From Fibrobacterota bacterium (GTDB lineage Bacteria; Fibrobacterota; Fibrobacteria; UBA11236), in the NCBI GenBank assembly GCA_028287465.1, contig JAQBPO010000050.1, forward strand, positions 62,001 to 126,000: a stretch of DNA of 64,000 bases, written 5' to 3'. The notes under the pieces were generated by a model. That model had not been told where the DNA came from. It did not search any database and worked only from the letters and a program-made list of their open reading frames with translations. The position numbers were made by a program, and so were the translations under genes. Below, piece by piece: positions 51,011 to 59,671 of the stretch (the first letter of the stretch is position 1; every line of letters begins with the position of its first letter).

Positions 51011-52303
51011 TCAGTGCGCGAGATCGCTGCGCAGCCACGCATCCCGCAAGGCGGAAATGGGTATGGTGTCCCTGAGGGCGCGGATGTTTATCGCGAAACT
51101 GTCGGCGGCCGCACCGGTGAAGAAGCCGTCGCCGTTCCCGATATTGGAGTAACGGAGCACGTTCTGGGGGCGGCTGCTGCCTCCCCCGAGGCCCCCGCCT
51201 CCCTCCGCACCGGTGCCGATCAGGCCCTTATAATACTGGTAGTAAAGGGGGTCCACCGAGTAGGAATGCAGCACGTTACGGCCGGTATATCCCCAGAGCA
51301 TGTTGGCGAGTCTCAGGGTATCGGGGTACCCTTTGATATCGGAAAAATAAGAGCCCGTTATGTACATGGGCCTCACCGCTCCGCGCTGGTAGAATGCGAC
51401 GCTGTCCACGTCCGCTCCGATGGACGCCAGGATGCCCCGGTGCATGGGATCCACGATGCGCGCTCCGGTGGAGTCGAAGCGTTGGGAGAGGATGAGGCCG
51501 CCGAAGTCGCGCTTATCGATCTTCTGGGTGAACAGGAAGGGCAGGGAAAACCGGCTCATGGTATTGCCGGAATAGTCCGTCGCCCGATGCGTATCGTAGA
51601 TGAAATAGAGGGTGTCCTCCCGTCCCATGGGCCGGTAGACCGCGCGGCCCTCCAGGTAGGCCGCGAAATCGGCCTCGTCCACGCCGCGCGAGGCCAGGGA
51701 TCGGATTCCGGGAAGGGTATTGAGGCTGTCATAGACGGATTTGCGATACGCCTTGTCGGTCCGGGCCCGGGCCAGGGTCCCCTCAGGCAAGCCGACGGCG
51801 AGGCTGGGATGGAGGGATTCGGCGGGCACCTGGACCTGGGAGTCGAGGGCATAGGTCGCGGGCACCCGCGTCTCGGCGGTCAAGGTCTCGACCCGCCAAG
51901 CCGCTCCTGCGGGAAAGGTCTTGGAGGCGTTCCAGCGCAGGCGGGCGTCCAGCAGGTATCGCGCGCCGCGCTTGACGCGGTAGGCCGTATCGTGGGCCAC
52001 CCAGGCGGCCGCGCGTCCGGCCACGGGTCGGAAACGCAAAGTATCCCCGGCCTCCGGCTCCACGATCGCGACCTGGCTGACCGCCTCGTCCACGAAGGTC
52101 ATACCCGGATCCGCCCTGCCCGAAAGGAGAACGGGGCGCTCCATCCAAAGGGTATCGAGCGGGAGATCGGCGACGAGCAGCATGGAGACCCACAGCTTCG
52201 GATCCCGGGGGCCTTCGTCCGGCTGCATGTTCCAAGGGCCATTGCATGCCGCCAAGGCCAGGCTGGCCGCGATGGCCAGGATCGATGCGGTCGACTTTTT
52301 CAT
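51011..52303 (-). CDS. Lipoprotein partner of a TonB receptor (DUF4249-like)
   Basis: About 430 residues from the ATG at 52303 (AAGAGGTG upstream), which gives a lipoprotein signal ending SLALAAC. The mature protein is beta-rich with an early immunoglobulin-like part (WMERPVLLSGRADPGMTFVD, then SQVAIVEPEAGDTLRF) and a Gly-rich tail (EGGGGLGGGSS). The pattern fits the DUF4249-type proteins that accompany TonB receptors in Bacteroidota and relatives; the match is by layout and not certain. It starts 38 bases after the receptor's stop, so both belong to one operon. Substrate unknown. Confidence 0.7.
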   Translation of the reverse strand: MKKSTASILAIAASLALAACNGPWNMQPDEGPRDPKLWVSMLLVADLPLDTLWMERPVLLSGRADPGMTFVDEAVSQVAIVEPEAGDTLRFRPVAGRAAAWVAHDTAYRVKRGARYLLDARLRWNASKTFPAGAAWRVETLTAETRVPATYALDSQVQVPAESLHPSLAVGLPEGTLARARTDKAYRKSVYDSLNTLPGIRSLASRGVDEADFAAYLEGRAVYRPMGREDTLYFIYDTHRATDYSGNTMSRFSLPFLFTQKIDKRDFGGLILSQRFDSTGARIVDPMHRGILASIGADVDSVAFYQRGAVRPMYITGSYFSDIKGYPDTLRLANMLWGYTGRNVLHSYSVDPLYYQYYKGLIGTGAEGGGGLGGGSSRPQNVLRYSNIGNGDGFFTGAAADSFAINIRALRDTIPISALRDAWLRSDLAH

Positions 52304-52340
52304 ATTCACCTCTTCAAGGGTTGGCATTTCCGGTTTGTTC

Positions 52341-54818
52341 TCAGAATTGGAATTCATAACCCACCATTATCGGGAGGAAGGGTATCTGGTAGGTTTCCTT
52401 CTTCTCAGGGGGATTCTTGCTGGTATCGAAGTTGATCAGGAGGACGTTCTCGTTGCCGGCCACATTGAGGACGGTCCAGTACAGCCTCCAGGCTCCCTCC
52501 CGTCCCCAATCGACCACGGTCGCGTCCAGGCGGAAATAATCCTTGCGGACGGCTTCGTTGTGGCGTCCTTGGCGGAGGTAGGTATTGTCCTTGATGAACC
52601 CCGGGGGACCGGAACCGTTGGCGCCATCGGCGCCCTGCTCCGGCTCATGGACGGGGTAGTAGTCCTGGAAGGCGGTATAGGGAAGCCCGGTATGGTAATT
52701 CGCCAGCAGGCTGGTGCGCAGGAAGCGCCCCTTCTTCCCCGAGGTCCAGAACGCATTGTCCTTGGCCCCGCGCCAATTGACGTTGAGCTTCGCCTTGGCG
52801 GTATGCCTCTGATCCCAATCGGCCGCATGCGGCTCGAACGTGTAAGTCCCGGTGGCGTTAGTGTACTCGTCCTGCTCGAGTACGGCCTTGGAAAGGCCCC
52901 AGCTGACCTCGCCGCTCAAGGCCCCTTCGTCCCTGGCTACGGTAAGCTCGGTGCCGGCCGAATAACCGCCCTGGGTGGTGAACTCATCGGCCATGGTATA
53001 GCCTGAACCTCCGCTGTCCGCGGTCTGGATTTCCGATTGGGTGCGGTTGGGGTAGTATAGGGGCATATCCCGGATGTCCTTATAATAGGCTTCCAGTCCC
53101 ACCCTCAAGCGGAGGGGGCCGATATCGCTCCTCTCCGCGCCCGCCGAAAGCAGGGTCGAACGGGAAGGCTTGAGGGTGCCCTTGGCCGGGTACCAGAACT
53201 CGTTGAAGGTTTCCTGGTCGGTCCAGCGGATGCTGGTCAGGAACTGGTGGTAGATGCCCGCATGCGCGTCCAGGCGCCATTCCCTGGTGGGCCGCCAGGT
53301 ATAGGTGGCGCGGGGATCCCATGCCGTCACGTCCAGTTCCGGGTAGGCGTATCCGCGCAGCCCCGCCGTCACGGTATGCTTCGGGGCAATCACCCAGCGA
53401 TCCTGGAGGTAACCGGCGTAGAGATCCGTCCCGGTATTATCCAGGGTATGGGAATCGATGATTTTCTGGTCGATCCGCAATTTGGATTCAAAGCGATTGT
53501 ACTCCCCTCCCAAGGTGACCAGGTGTCCCGCTCCCGCGTCGAAGGCGACCTCTTGGCGCAGGTTCCAGTCCTCCATTTTCATGGTGGCCCTCATGATGTC
53601 GCCGAACGCCCAGGTCTGGGAGAACCTCGAATAGGCGGCCGTCCCGGAATAGGCCCAGCGATCCGAGAGCCGGAGCTTGACGTTGATGGGGACGGCGGTA
53701 TTGCCCCAGACTATATTGACGGGGCCCAGCGACAACTCATCGAGTCCCTGGTACATCGAAACCCGCAGGGTGTCGCCGTCATGGCCGTAAGCGGCGCTGC
53801 CCTGGGCATCGTAGAAGTAATAGGGGATCCTGAGATCGGTGATCCCCGCCGCCCGGCCGGCTTCCAGGGCCTCATCGATCCAGGTGCGGCGCCCCGCCAT
53901 CACCCAGGAAAAATCGCCCTTGCGGCCGTCGGTCTCCAGGGATCCCGAGAGGGTGGTGATGCGGGCGGTGCCTTGGGCCCATGTGTCCTTGGACGCGCCC
54001 GTATCGGTGGCTCCGCCGTTCTTGCTTTCGACGGCGAGCACGGAGCTGAGCCGGTTGCCGTACCTGGGTTGGAAGCCGCCCTTCTGGAATTCCATCCCGC
54101 CCACGGCGTCGGCGAGGAAGGTGGAGAAGATGCCGCCGAAGTGCATGGGCGAGTACAATACGGCATTGTCGAACAGGACCAGGTTCTGATCGCTCGAAGA
54201 TCCCCGCACGTACAGTTTGGTCGAGAAGTCCGAGGACGCGACCACGCCCGGCAGGGCTTGCACGGCCCGGATTACGTCCGGTTCGGCGAGGCCGGGCATG
54301 CGTTTGATTTCCGCGGCGGTGACCCGGGTCTGTCCCGAGACGCGCAGGGGTTTCCGTTTCCCTCTCACCTTGACCGTGCGCCCGGATGCTTCCCGGCCAT
54401 CGTCCACCACCTGGGCGGAACCGGCATCTTGTTCCTGCACGACCGTGCCTGAAACGGCTCCGGCCGAGTCCGGGACCGGGACGGAGTCGCCGGGGGCGAT
54501 GCGGGATTCCCCTGCCGAGGCCGATGCGGATGCCAAGGGAGCGAGTTCGACCGTATCATAAGCGCCCGGCGCGAAGCTCGTGCAGACGCTGTCCGCGCCG
54601 TCCTGGAGGCATAGCTCCTGGCGGGCGGGTCCGGCGCTATCGAGGGAGAGCAACCCGGACCAATGCCCGGAGGAGTCGACGGGGAATTGCACGCCGCCGA
54701 TCGAGACCTTGCATCCCGCCGGAGCGGTCCCCTTGACCACGACGGTCCGCGCTTGGACTGCCGCGAGCAGGGCCAGGCCAAGGCCGAGTCCGGCCGAAAT
54801 ACGACTGAAGCTTTTCAT
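52341..54818 (-). CDS. TonB-dependent receptor
   Basis: 825 residues, signal peptide LGLALLAAVQA. Residues about 24-95 form a small secreted domain with three Cys (GTAPAGCKVSI, QELCLQDGADSVC), then an Asp/Ser linker and the plug (VTAAEIKRMPGLAEPDVIRA, KLYVRGSSSDQNLVLFDNAV). The barrel contains the conserved FQKGGFQPRYGNRLSSVL region and ends IMVGYEFQF. It is co-oriented with the LytS/LytTR cluster upstream and with a lipoprotein partner downstream. A GC-rich hairpin lies in its leader. Import substrate cannot be deduced. Confidence 0.92.
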   Translation of the reverse strand: MKSFSRISAGLGLGLALLAAVQARTVVVKGTAPAGCKVSIGGVQFPVDSSGHWSGLLSLDSAGPARQELCLQDGADSVCTSFAPGAYDTVELAPLASASASAGESRIAPGDSVPVPDSAGAVSGTVVQEQDAGSAQVVDDGREASGRTVKVRGKRKPLRVSGQTRVTAAEIKRMPGLAEPDVIRAVQALPGVVASSDFSTKLYVRGSSSDQNLVLFDNAVLYSPMHFGGIFSTFLADAVGGMEFQKGGFQPRYGNRLSSVLAVESKNGGATDTGASKDTWAQGTARITTLSGSLETDGRKGDFSWVMAGRRTWIDEALEAGRAAGITDLRIPYYFYDAQGSAAYGHDGDTLRVSMYQGLDELSLGPVNIVWGNTAVPINVKLRLSDRWAYSGTAAYSRFSQTWAFGDIMRATMKMEDWNLRQEVAFDAGAGHLVTLGGEYNRFESKLRIDQKIIDSHTLDNTGTDLYAGYLQDRWVIAPKHTVTAGLRGYAYPELDVTAWDPRATYTWRPTREWRLDAHAGIYHQFLTSIRWTDQETFNEFWYPAKGTLKPSRSTLLSAGAERSDIGPLRLRVGLEAYYKDIRDMPLYYPNRTQSEIQTADSGGSGYTMADEFTTQGGYSAGTELTVARDEGALSGEVSWGLSKAVLEQDEYTNATGTYTFEPHAADWDQRHTAKAKLNVNWRGAKDNAFWTSGKKGRFLRTSLLANYHTGLPYTAFQDYYPVHEPEQGADGANGSGPPGFIKDNTYLRQGRHNEAVRKDYFRLDATVVDWGREGAWRLYWTVLNVAGNENVLLINFDTSKNPPEKKETYQIPFLPIMVGYEFQF

Positions 54819-54867
54819 CCGATTCCTTTCCGCAAGCGCGATTGCGCCGCTTATGGAAGGAAAGATA

Positions 54868-54888
54868 CGGGCCGCCGGCCGCGGCCCG
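54868..54888 (-). promoter_or_regulatory. GC-rich hairpin in the leader of the TonB receptor gene
   Basis: 8-bp perfect stem CGGGCCGC/GCGGCCCG at 54868-54875 and 54881-54888 with a 5-base loop, 49-70 bases upstream of the start codon. A single LytTR-like half site (ACAGTTCGC on the minus strand, 54901-54909) sits just upstream. This could be a regulatory leader, but no second half site is visible. Confidence 0.3.
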
Positions 54889-55033
54889 GCTTGACCCTAC
54901 GCGAACTGTCGTTTCGGCGGGGCGAAAGGTAAGACCGCTTCAGGCGCGCGGGAAGGCCGGGATCCGGGATCGGATTAACGCAGGAGTTACCCAAGGGAGG
55001 ACCGGAGCGGACCGGGCCATGATAACCTGGGTG

Positions 55034-56962
55034 TTACGGATCGGGGTTTCGGTCCCCGGCCCGGCCGGAAGCGGCGGATTTCGCGAGGCATACCGCCAGG
55101 GCCGTCGGATCGGTAATGCGGATCTCCGCCGACCAAGGGGCATCGAACAGGCCGGCATGCAGGAACCAGCGGTCGGGATAGCATTCCTGGAGGCGGGCGC
55201 GCACGTATTTCAACGCGGTCTCGTCCTCGCCCCGCTGCCAGCGGGGCTTGAGCCGCGCCTGGTGCGAGAGGCGCAGGACCAAGCCGTTCCCCGGGAGGCG
55301 CTCCAGGAGGAAGCGGATATCGCCGTCATCCTCCTCGGCCTCGTCCAGGCCCATCTCCATCAGGGTATGCATGATCATGGGAGGTATCCGCTCATCGCCG
55401 TCCACTTCCCGGGTATCCAGGGCCAAGGTCCGGTGGCGCCTGAGCCCCATCACCTCAAGGTGGGTGCGGCAGAGGTCCGCCTCCTCGTCGAGGCTTACCA
55501 CCCGCTCCACGGTCATCTTCAGCATCATCCGCAATTCCACCGCCAAGGCGCCTACCAGCCGGGCGGCCACCTTGGGGTCCTTCTCGAGCAAATCGGTGAT
55601 GGACCGGAGGGAGGTGAGCAGGAAGTGGGGCTGGATGTTCTTCTTCAACAGCTCGATCTCCAGCCGGGCCCCTTTCAATTGGACTTCCTGAAAGGCCAGA
55701 TTCCGGCGGCTCAAGGTGCGCGATAGGCCGGTATTGAGGAACAGGACGAGCGCGCTCAACCCGAGCGGCCAAGTGAACGTCAACCCGTAGATTACCCCCA
55801 AGGTGACCCCGGCGAGCATGCACAGCAGGCCCAGACCGGCCAGGCGGCTGTTCTCCTTTTTCCGATAGACGGCCCATCCGGTCACCCCCAGGCAAACCGC
55901 GATGGCCGCGAAACCGACAAGGTCATTCGAGACTTTCACGACCCGGATCAAGGAACTGGGTATGAGATTGAAAATGAAACACTCGCAGGGCAGGACGATG
56001 CTCGCGGTAATGGCGGCCACCACCCAATACCATTTACGGGACATCGAGGAGAACTCGCTGAGGAAGCATAGGGGCAGGGAGCACAGGATGATCCCGTAGC
56101 CCAGGTACTGCAGGGCGGCGAACCATCGGTTGTCCACGAAGGTCACGTTGAAGCGGAGGGCGAAATAGAGGGGAAGGGTCTGCAGGACGCAGCCAAGGCA
56201 GATGAGGCTGAAAAGCGCGTAGGTCCTGTTGATCCGGGCCATGAAGTTGGCGAAAAAATAGGCCCCGGCGATGCCGATGACGCCCACCTGGAAGATGAGC
56301 ATGGCCCACTGACCGAAAATCGAGTTCTGGAGGGGCTTCCAGCCTCCCAGCCTCACCGCTCCAAGGCCGCCGCTCACATTGAAATGGTTGGAAACCCGGA
56401 AGGCCAGGAGATGCTCTCCCGGTCCGGTCAACCGATACGGAATCCGCACCGCTTGGGAAATCCGGCCCGACCGCTCCTCCTCCGCCGTCCCGCCGACGCG
56501 GCCATTCGCGGCCACGAGAATGCCGTCCCAGTAAATCTCCTGGGCGGTCGGGTAATGGGTGATGCGCATGTTCAGGGGATTCAGGGAATCGGCCCGGGAC
56601 ACGAGCCTGATGCGGGCGCGATACCAGACGATCCCCTTGTCGGGCAATCCGTTCAGCGCCCAAAAGGCGCCCGGCTCGTCCGCTACGGCCCAATCCGAGT
56701 CCGGGTAGTCCGGAAGGGACCAGGCAGGCTCATCCCCGAACTTCAGCTTCCAGCTTTCGACCAGGGTTACCTTCCTGGATCCGACGTCGACGGTGAATCG
56801 CGCGGGGCCGTCTTTTAAGGCGGAGGGCGGTGGAGCGGCGGAGGACGTTGGAACGTCGGAGGACGTTGGAGCAGCGGAAGCGGGCGTTGCCGGGCCGATG
56901 GCCAAGGCGAAAGCCATCGAGAGGATAAGGGTGGAAAGGGTGGAGGGTCGCGGGATTCCCAT
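55034..56962 (-). CDS. LytS-type membrane sensor with degenerate histidine-kinase ATPase
   Basis: 642 residues: signal peptide, an extracytoplasmic jelly-roll sensor (about 55-205; SWKLKFGDEPAWSLPDYPDS, NMRITHYPTAQEIYWDG), seven membrane helices (about 215-415) and a His_kinase domain. The phosphoacceptor is His446 in KKNIQPHFLLTSL. The N box, normally LVENAxxHG, reads LMEMGLDEAEEDDG here, so the Mg-binding Asn is missing, and the acceptor box has Thr for the usual Asn. Its paralog at 57671-59539 keeps both. I infer a pseudokinase or heterodimer partner. It begins 3 bases after the LytTR regulator gene. Confidence 0.85.
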   Translation of the reverse strand: MGIPRPSTLSTLILSMAFALAIGPATPASAAPTSSDVPTSSAAPPPSALKDGPARFTVDVGSRKVTLVESWKLKFGDEPAWSLPDYPDSDWAVADEPGAFWALNGLPDKGIVWYRARIRLVSRADSLNPLNMRITHYPTAQEIYWDGILVAANGRVGGTAEEERSGRISQAVRIPYRLTGPGEHLLAFRVSNHFNVSGGLGAVRLGGWKPLQNSIFGQWAMLIFQVGVIGIAGAYFFANFMARINRTYALFSLICLGCVLQTLPLYFALRFNVTFVDNRWFAALQYLGYGIILCSLPLCFLSEFSSMSRKWYWVVAAITASIVLPCECFIFNLIPSSLIRVVKVSNDLVGFAAIAVCLGVTGWAVYRKKENSRLAGLGLLCMLAGVTLGVIYGLTFTWPLGLSALVLFLNTGLSRTLSRRNLAFQEVQLKGARLEIELLKKNIQPHFLLTSLRSITDLLEKDPKVAARLVGALAVELRMMLKMTVERVVSLDEEADLCRTHLEVMGLRRHRTLALDTREVDGDERIPPMIMHTLMEMGLDEAEEDDGDIRFLLERLPGNGLVLRLSHQARLKPRWQRGEDETALKYVRARLQECYPDRWFLHAGLFDAPWSAEIRITDPTALAVCLAKSAASGRAGDRNPDP

Positions 56963-56965
56963 GCC

Positions 56966-57658
56966 TCAGATCCGCTCTTTCAGTTCCTTGTACTTGGTCC
57001 GGCTGACCGGTACGAGCCGTCCGCCCTTCAGCTCCATGGAATATTTCCCAGCGCCTTCCAGGACCAGGCGCTTCATGCACCGCATGTTCGCGACGCAACT
57101 CTTGTGGATGCGTTCGAAATGGGGCGGAAGAAGGCCCGACAGGGCTTCCAGGGTCTTGGTATGCAGTTCCATGCCCCCTTCCGCGAGATGGACCTCCACG
57201 TAGTTCCCTGCGCCCAACAGGTACAATACGTTTTCCACCGGAATCAGTTCCACCTTGCCGTATTTCCGCACCGAGAGGTATTGCGCCGGGGACTGGCCCG
57301 GGCTCTTCTTGTCCGCGCGGTCCAGGGCCAATTTCAGCCTTTCCATATCCACCGGCTTCGGCACGAAATCCACCACTCCGTACTTGAAGGCTTCGATGGC
57401 CCGATCCGAATTCGCCGAGACCACTATGGTCTGGAACGATCCGGCCGCGGCCAACTCCAGCAGATCGTAACCGTCCTCCTCGTTGAGGTTGAGATCGAGG
57501 AAAAGCAGGTCGATGGGCATCCCGAAAAGGTATTCCTCCGCGTCCGCGAGGCTTTCCTTGAGGATCACGCTCTCGGCCCGGTCCCCCAGGATCTCGCGCG
57601 CCATGCGCTCCAGGCGGCGGGCGGTCGTGATTTCATCTTCGACGATCAGGATGCGCAT
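56966..57658 (-). CDS. LytTR-family response regulator
   Basis: 230 residues. Receiver domain 1-120 with acidic pocket EDE (residues 7-9), the phospho-Asp in LLFLDLNLNEEDGYDLL and Lys in VPKPVD. A LytTR DNA-binding domain at about 130-230 has YLSVRKYGKVELIPVENVLY, FERIHKSCVANMRCMKRLV and LVPVSRTKYKELKER. It is sandwiched between two LytS-like kinases with 3- and 12-base gaps, so the three are co-transcribed. Targets probably include nearby genes such as the TonB receptor, but that is inference. Confidence 0.95.
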   Translation of the reverse strand: MRILIVEDEITTARRLERMAREILGDRAESVILKESLADAEEYLFGMPIDLLFLDLNLNEEDGYDLLELAAAGSFQTIVVSANSDRAIEAFKYGVVDFVPKPVDMERLKLALDRADKKSPGQSPAQYLSVRKYGKVELIPVENVLYLLGAGNYVEVHLAEGGMELHTKTLEALSGLLPPHFERIHKSCVANMRCMKRLVLEGAGKYSMELKGGRLVPVSRTKYKELKERI

Positions 57659-57670
57659 GGCTTGCTCCGT

Positions 57671-59539
57671 TCAGTCCGTTCCGTGTTCGATTTCCAGGGT
57701 GACCATCCACCCGTTGGGGGCGGGCCGCGAATCGAGGCTCCAGCGGCCCGGGAAGGCCTCTTCCAGGCGGGTGCGGACATATCTTAATCCGGTGCCCTCA
57801 CCCTTCTTTTCCTTGCCGGGCTTCCTATCCCTGGGAACGCCATCGTTGAAAAGGGAGTATCGCGCGCCTCCGGGGATATCCTGGCGCTTGAATTCGAAGG
57901 CCCCGTTGGCCCTGCCCGTATACCCGTGGGTGAGCCCATTCTCGACCAGGGTATGCAATACCATGGGCGGGATGCGCTCGTCCCCCCGGATGCCCGATTC
58001 CTCCAAGGTATAGGTCTTATCCTGCCGCAGGCCCATCACCTGGAGATGCAGCCGGCAGAGATCGAGCTCCTCCTTGATTAGGATTGTCTTCTGCGCGGAG
58101 ATCCGGAGCAGGATCCCGAGCTCGTCCGCCAGGGCGTTGACGAGCCGGGCCGCGGTCTTGGGCTCCTCCTCCAGCCAGGCGATGATGGAGCTGAGGGAAT
58201 TGAGGAGGAAGTGCGGTTGGATATTCTTCTTCAGGATCTCGATCTCCAGGCGGGCGGAACGCAAGTCCATCCGCCGATGCTGGGCGAGACGCTCGGACAG
58301 CTTACGGTTCTGGGCCTGGGCCAGGAAGATCACGTGCGCGGCGATCCCCGCGGCCCATGCCCATTCCACCTGGAACACCCAGGTTACCGTAATCCCGGCC
58401 ATCATGCTGAGGATGCCCATCAAGGCGAGGCTGCTGCCCGTCTGTTTCCTCCATACCGCCCAGCCGATGACCCAGACGGATGTGGCCATGCTGAGATAGA
58501 CGAAGGCCTGATTGGCGGAAAAGATGGGCGCGATCCAGGGGAGCGGCGCGTACCCGGTGTACACGAACCCCATGGGGATGGCGAAGAACAGCCCGCCGAT
58601 TAGGAGGACGGGAAGCAGCCAGCGGTAAGGGAAGGTCTCCGCGAAAATGAAATAATCCGGAACCATGCTAATCATGAAGTACCAGGCTACGGACAAGGCC
58701 AGCCGGACCGCCAGCCGCTGCCCCGGGTCCAGATCGACCACGGATCCGAGATACTCGGTCACGATGTAGGCGGCGCAGGAAAGGACGAATACCGAAAACA
58801 GGACGGTATTCCGTCCGTAGCCGGAAGCGCGGTAATTGAGGTACCGATAGACGGCCCCGAATACGAATATCCCGGCCAGGAAGAACATCACCATCATCTC
58901 GTGGATGGATCCCGACTCCAGGGTCGAATACTCGCCCAAGGTCACCCGCATGGAAATGGGATGGAAGACGGGATGGTGGGCGGACAACCGGATGGCCAGC
59001 ACATGCCTGCCCGGGCCCGACCCGCGTTCGGGTACCTCGGTGAGGGAGATGTCCCCTGAGCGCTCCTCGGCTTCCGAGGCCCCGACCCGGCCGGTGCGTC
59101 CGATCAATTCCCCGTCCCAGTAGAACTCCTGGGGCGTGGTGGCCTGATGCAGGATGGCCAAGGACCCCCCGGGTCCCGACCCCCCGGGTCCCGACCCCCC
59201 GGGCCCCGGCTTGGGCGGAATGTCGACCTCGATCCGGTACCAGGCATAGTCTTTCCGCATGACGGTCCGCCTGCACATCCCATGGTTGAGCCGGACGGAA
59301 TCCCAATGGGAATCCCGATAACCGGGCAGGGCCCAGGCGGCGGAGTCCCCGGATCGGAATTTCCAGATGCCGTCGAGGATCCGGGGCTTTTCCCAGACGG
59401 ATGGGGAATGGGACGCCGGATCCGCAGGCGAAGCCTGGGCGGATCGCGGGGCGAACCCCAGCATCGCAAGCATCAGGACCGGGATTAATGCCATCCCGGC
59501 CGCCGTGATCCTGATTAATCGGTAACTCGCGTACATCAT
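57671..59539 (-). CDS. LytS-type membrane sensor histidine kinase
   Basis: 622 residues with the same plan as its downstream paralog: signal peptide, jelly-roll sensor (about 45-200; GIWKFRSGDSAAWALPGYRD), seven membrane helices, and a His_kinase domain with His443 in KKNIQPHFLLNSLSSI. The ATPase has an intact N box (IPPMVLHTLVENGLTHGYTG) and SLFNDG, then GLRYVRTRLEEAFPGRWSL. This copy should be catalytically active. The sensor domain carries a GPGGS repeat from a 15-bp DNA repeat. Two successive ATGs stand at 59539 and 59536. First gene of the three-gene unit. Confidence 0.92.
   Translation of the reverse strand: MMYASYRLIRITAAGMALIPVLMLAMLGFAPRSAQASPADPASHSPSVWEKPRILDGIWKFRSGDSAAWALPGYRDSHWDSVRLNHGMCRRTVMRKDYAWYRIEVDIPPKPGPGGSGPGGSGPGGSLAILHQATTPQEFYWDGELIGRTGRVGASEAEERSGDISLTEVPERGSGPGRHVLAIRLSAHHPVFHPISMRVTLGEYSTLESGSIHEMMVMFFLAGIFVFGAVYRYLNYRASGYGRNTVLFSVFVLSCAAYIVTEYLGSVVDLDPGQRLAVRLALSVAWYFMISMVPDYFIFAETFPYRWLLPVLLIGGLFFAIPMGFVYTGYAPLPWIAPIFSANQAFVYLSMATSVWVIGWAVWRKQTGSSLALMGILSMMAGITVTWVFQVEWAWAAGIAAHVIFLAQAQNRKLSERLAQHRRMDLRSARLEIEILKKNIQPHFLLNSLSSIIAWLEEEPKTAARLVNALADELGILLRISAQKTILIKEELDLCRLHLQVMGLRQDKTYTLEESGIRGDERIPPMVLHTLVENGLTHGYTGRANGAFEFKRQDIPGGARYSLFNDGVPRDRKPGKEKKGEGTGLRYVRTRLEEAFPGRWSLDSRPAPNGWMVTLEIEHGTD
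59163..59207. repeat. 15-bp tandem repeat, three copies, in the LytS sensor domain
   Basis: Three copies of GACCCCCCGGGTCCC, the last with one change, each containing the palindrome CCCGGG. They encode a Gly-Pro-Gly-Gly-Ser ladder in the extracytoplasmic sensor. Being a multiple of three, copy change keeps the frame. The paralogous kinase lacks it. Confidence 0.93.
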
Positions 59540-59671
59540 CCGGTGCCAATATAGACTCCGTCCATCCCCGCTGACGGCGCCGCGGACGCCAAATGCAATT
59601 CCGGCGGGTCAAAGGCGGGGATCCCCTTGATTCGGATCCCGATCTATCCGGATTGGGCCCCTTTCCCGTCA

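Noticed and set aside
50852-52435. 527-codon plus-strand open frame
   Set aside because: Antisense to the TonB-linked lipoprotein, which has a lipobox and ribosome site; the plus-strand product is Gly/His/Arg-rich.
53247-54452. 401-codon plus-strand open frame
   Set aside because: Antisense to a TonB receptor with plug motifs; no independent support.
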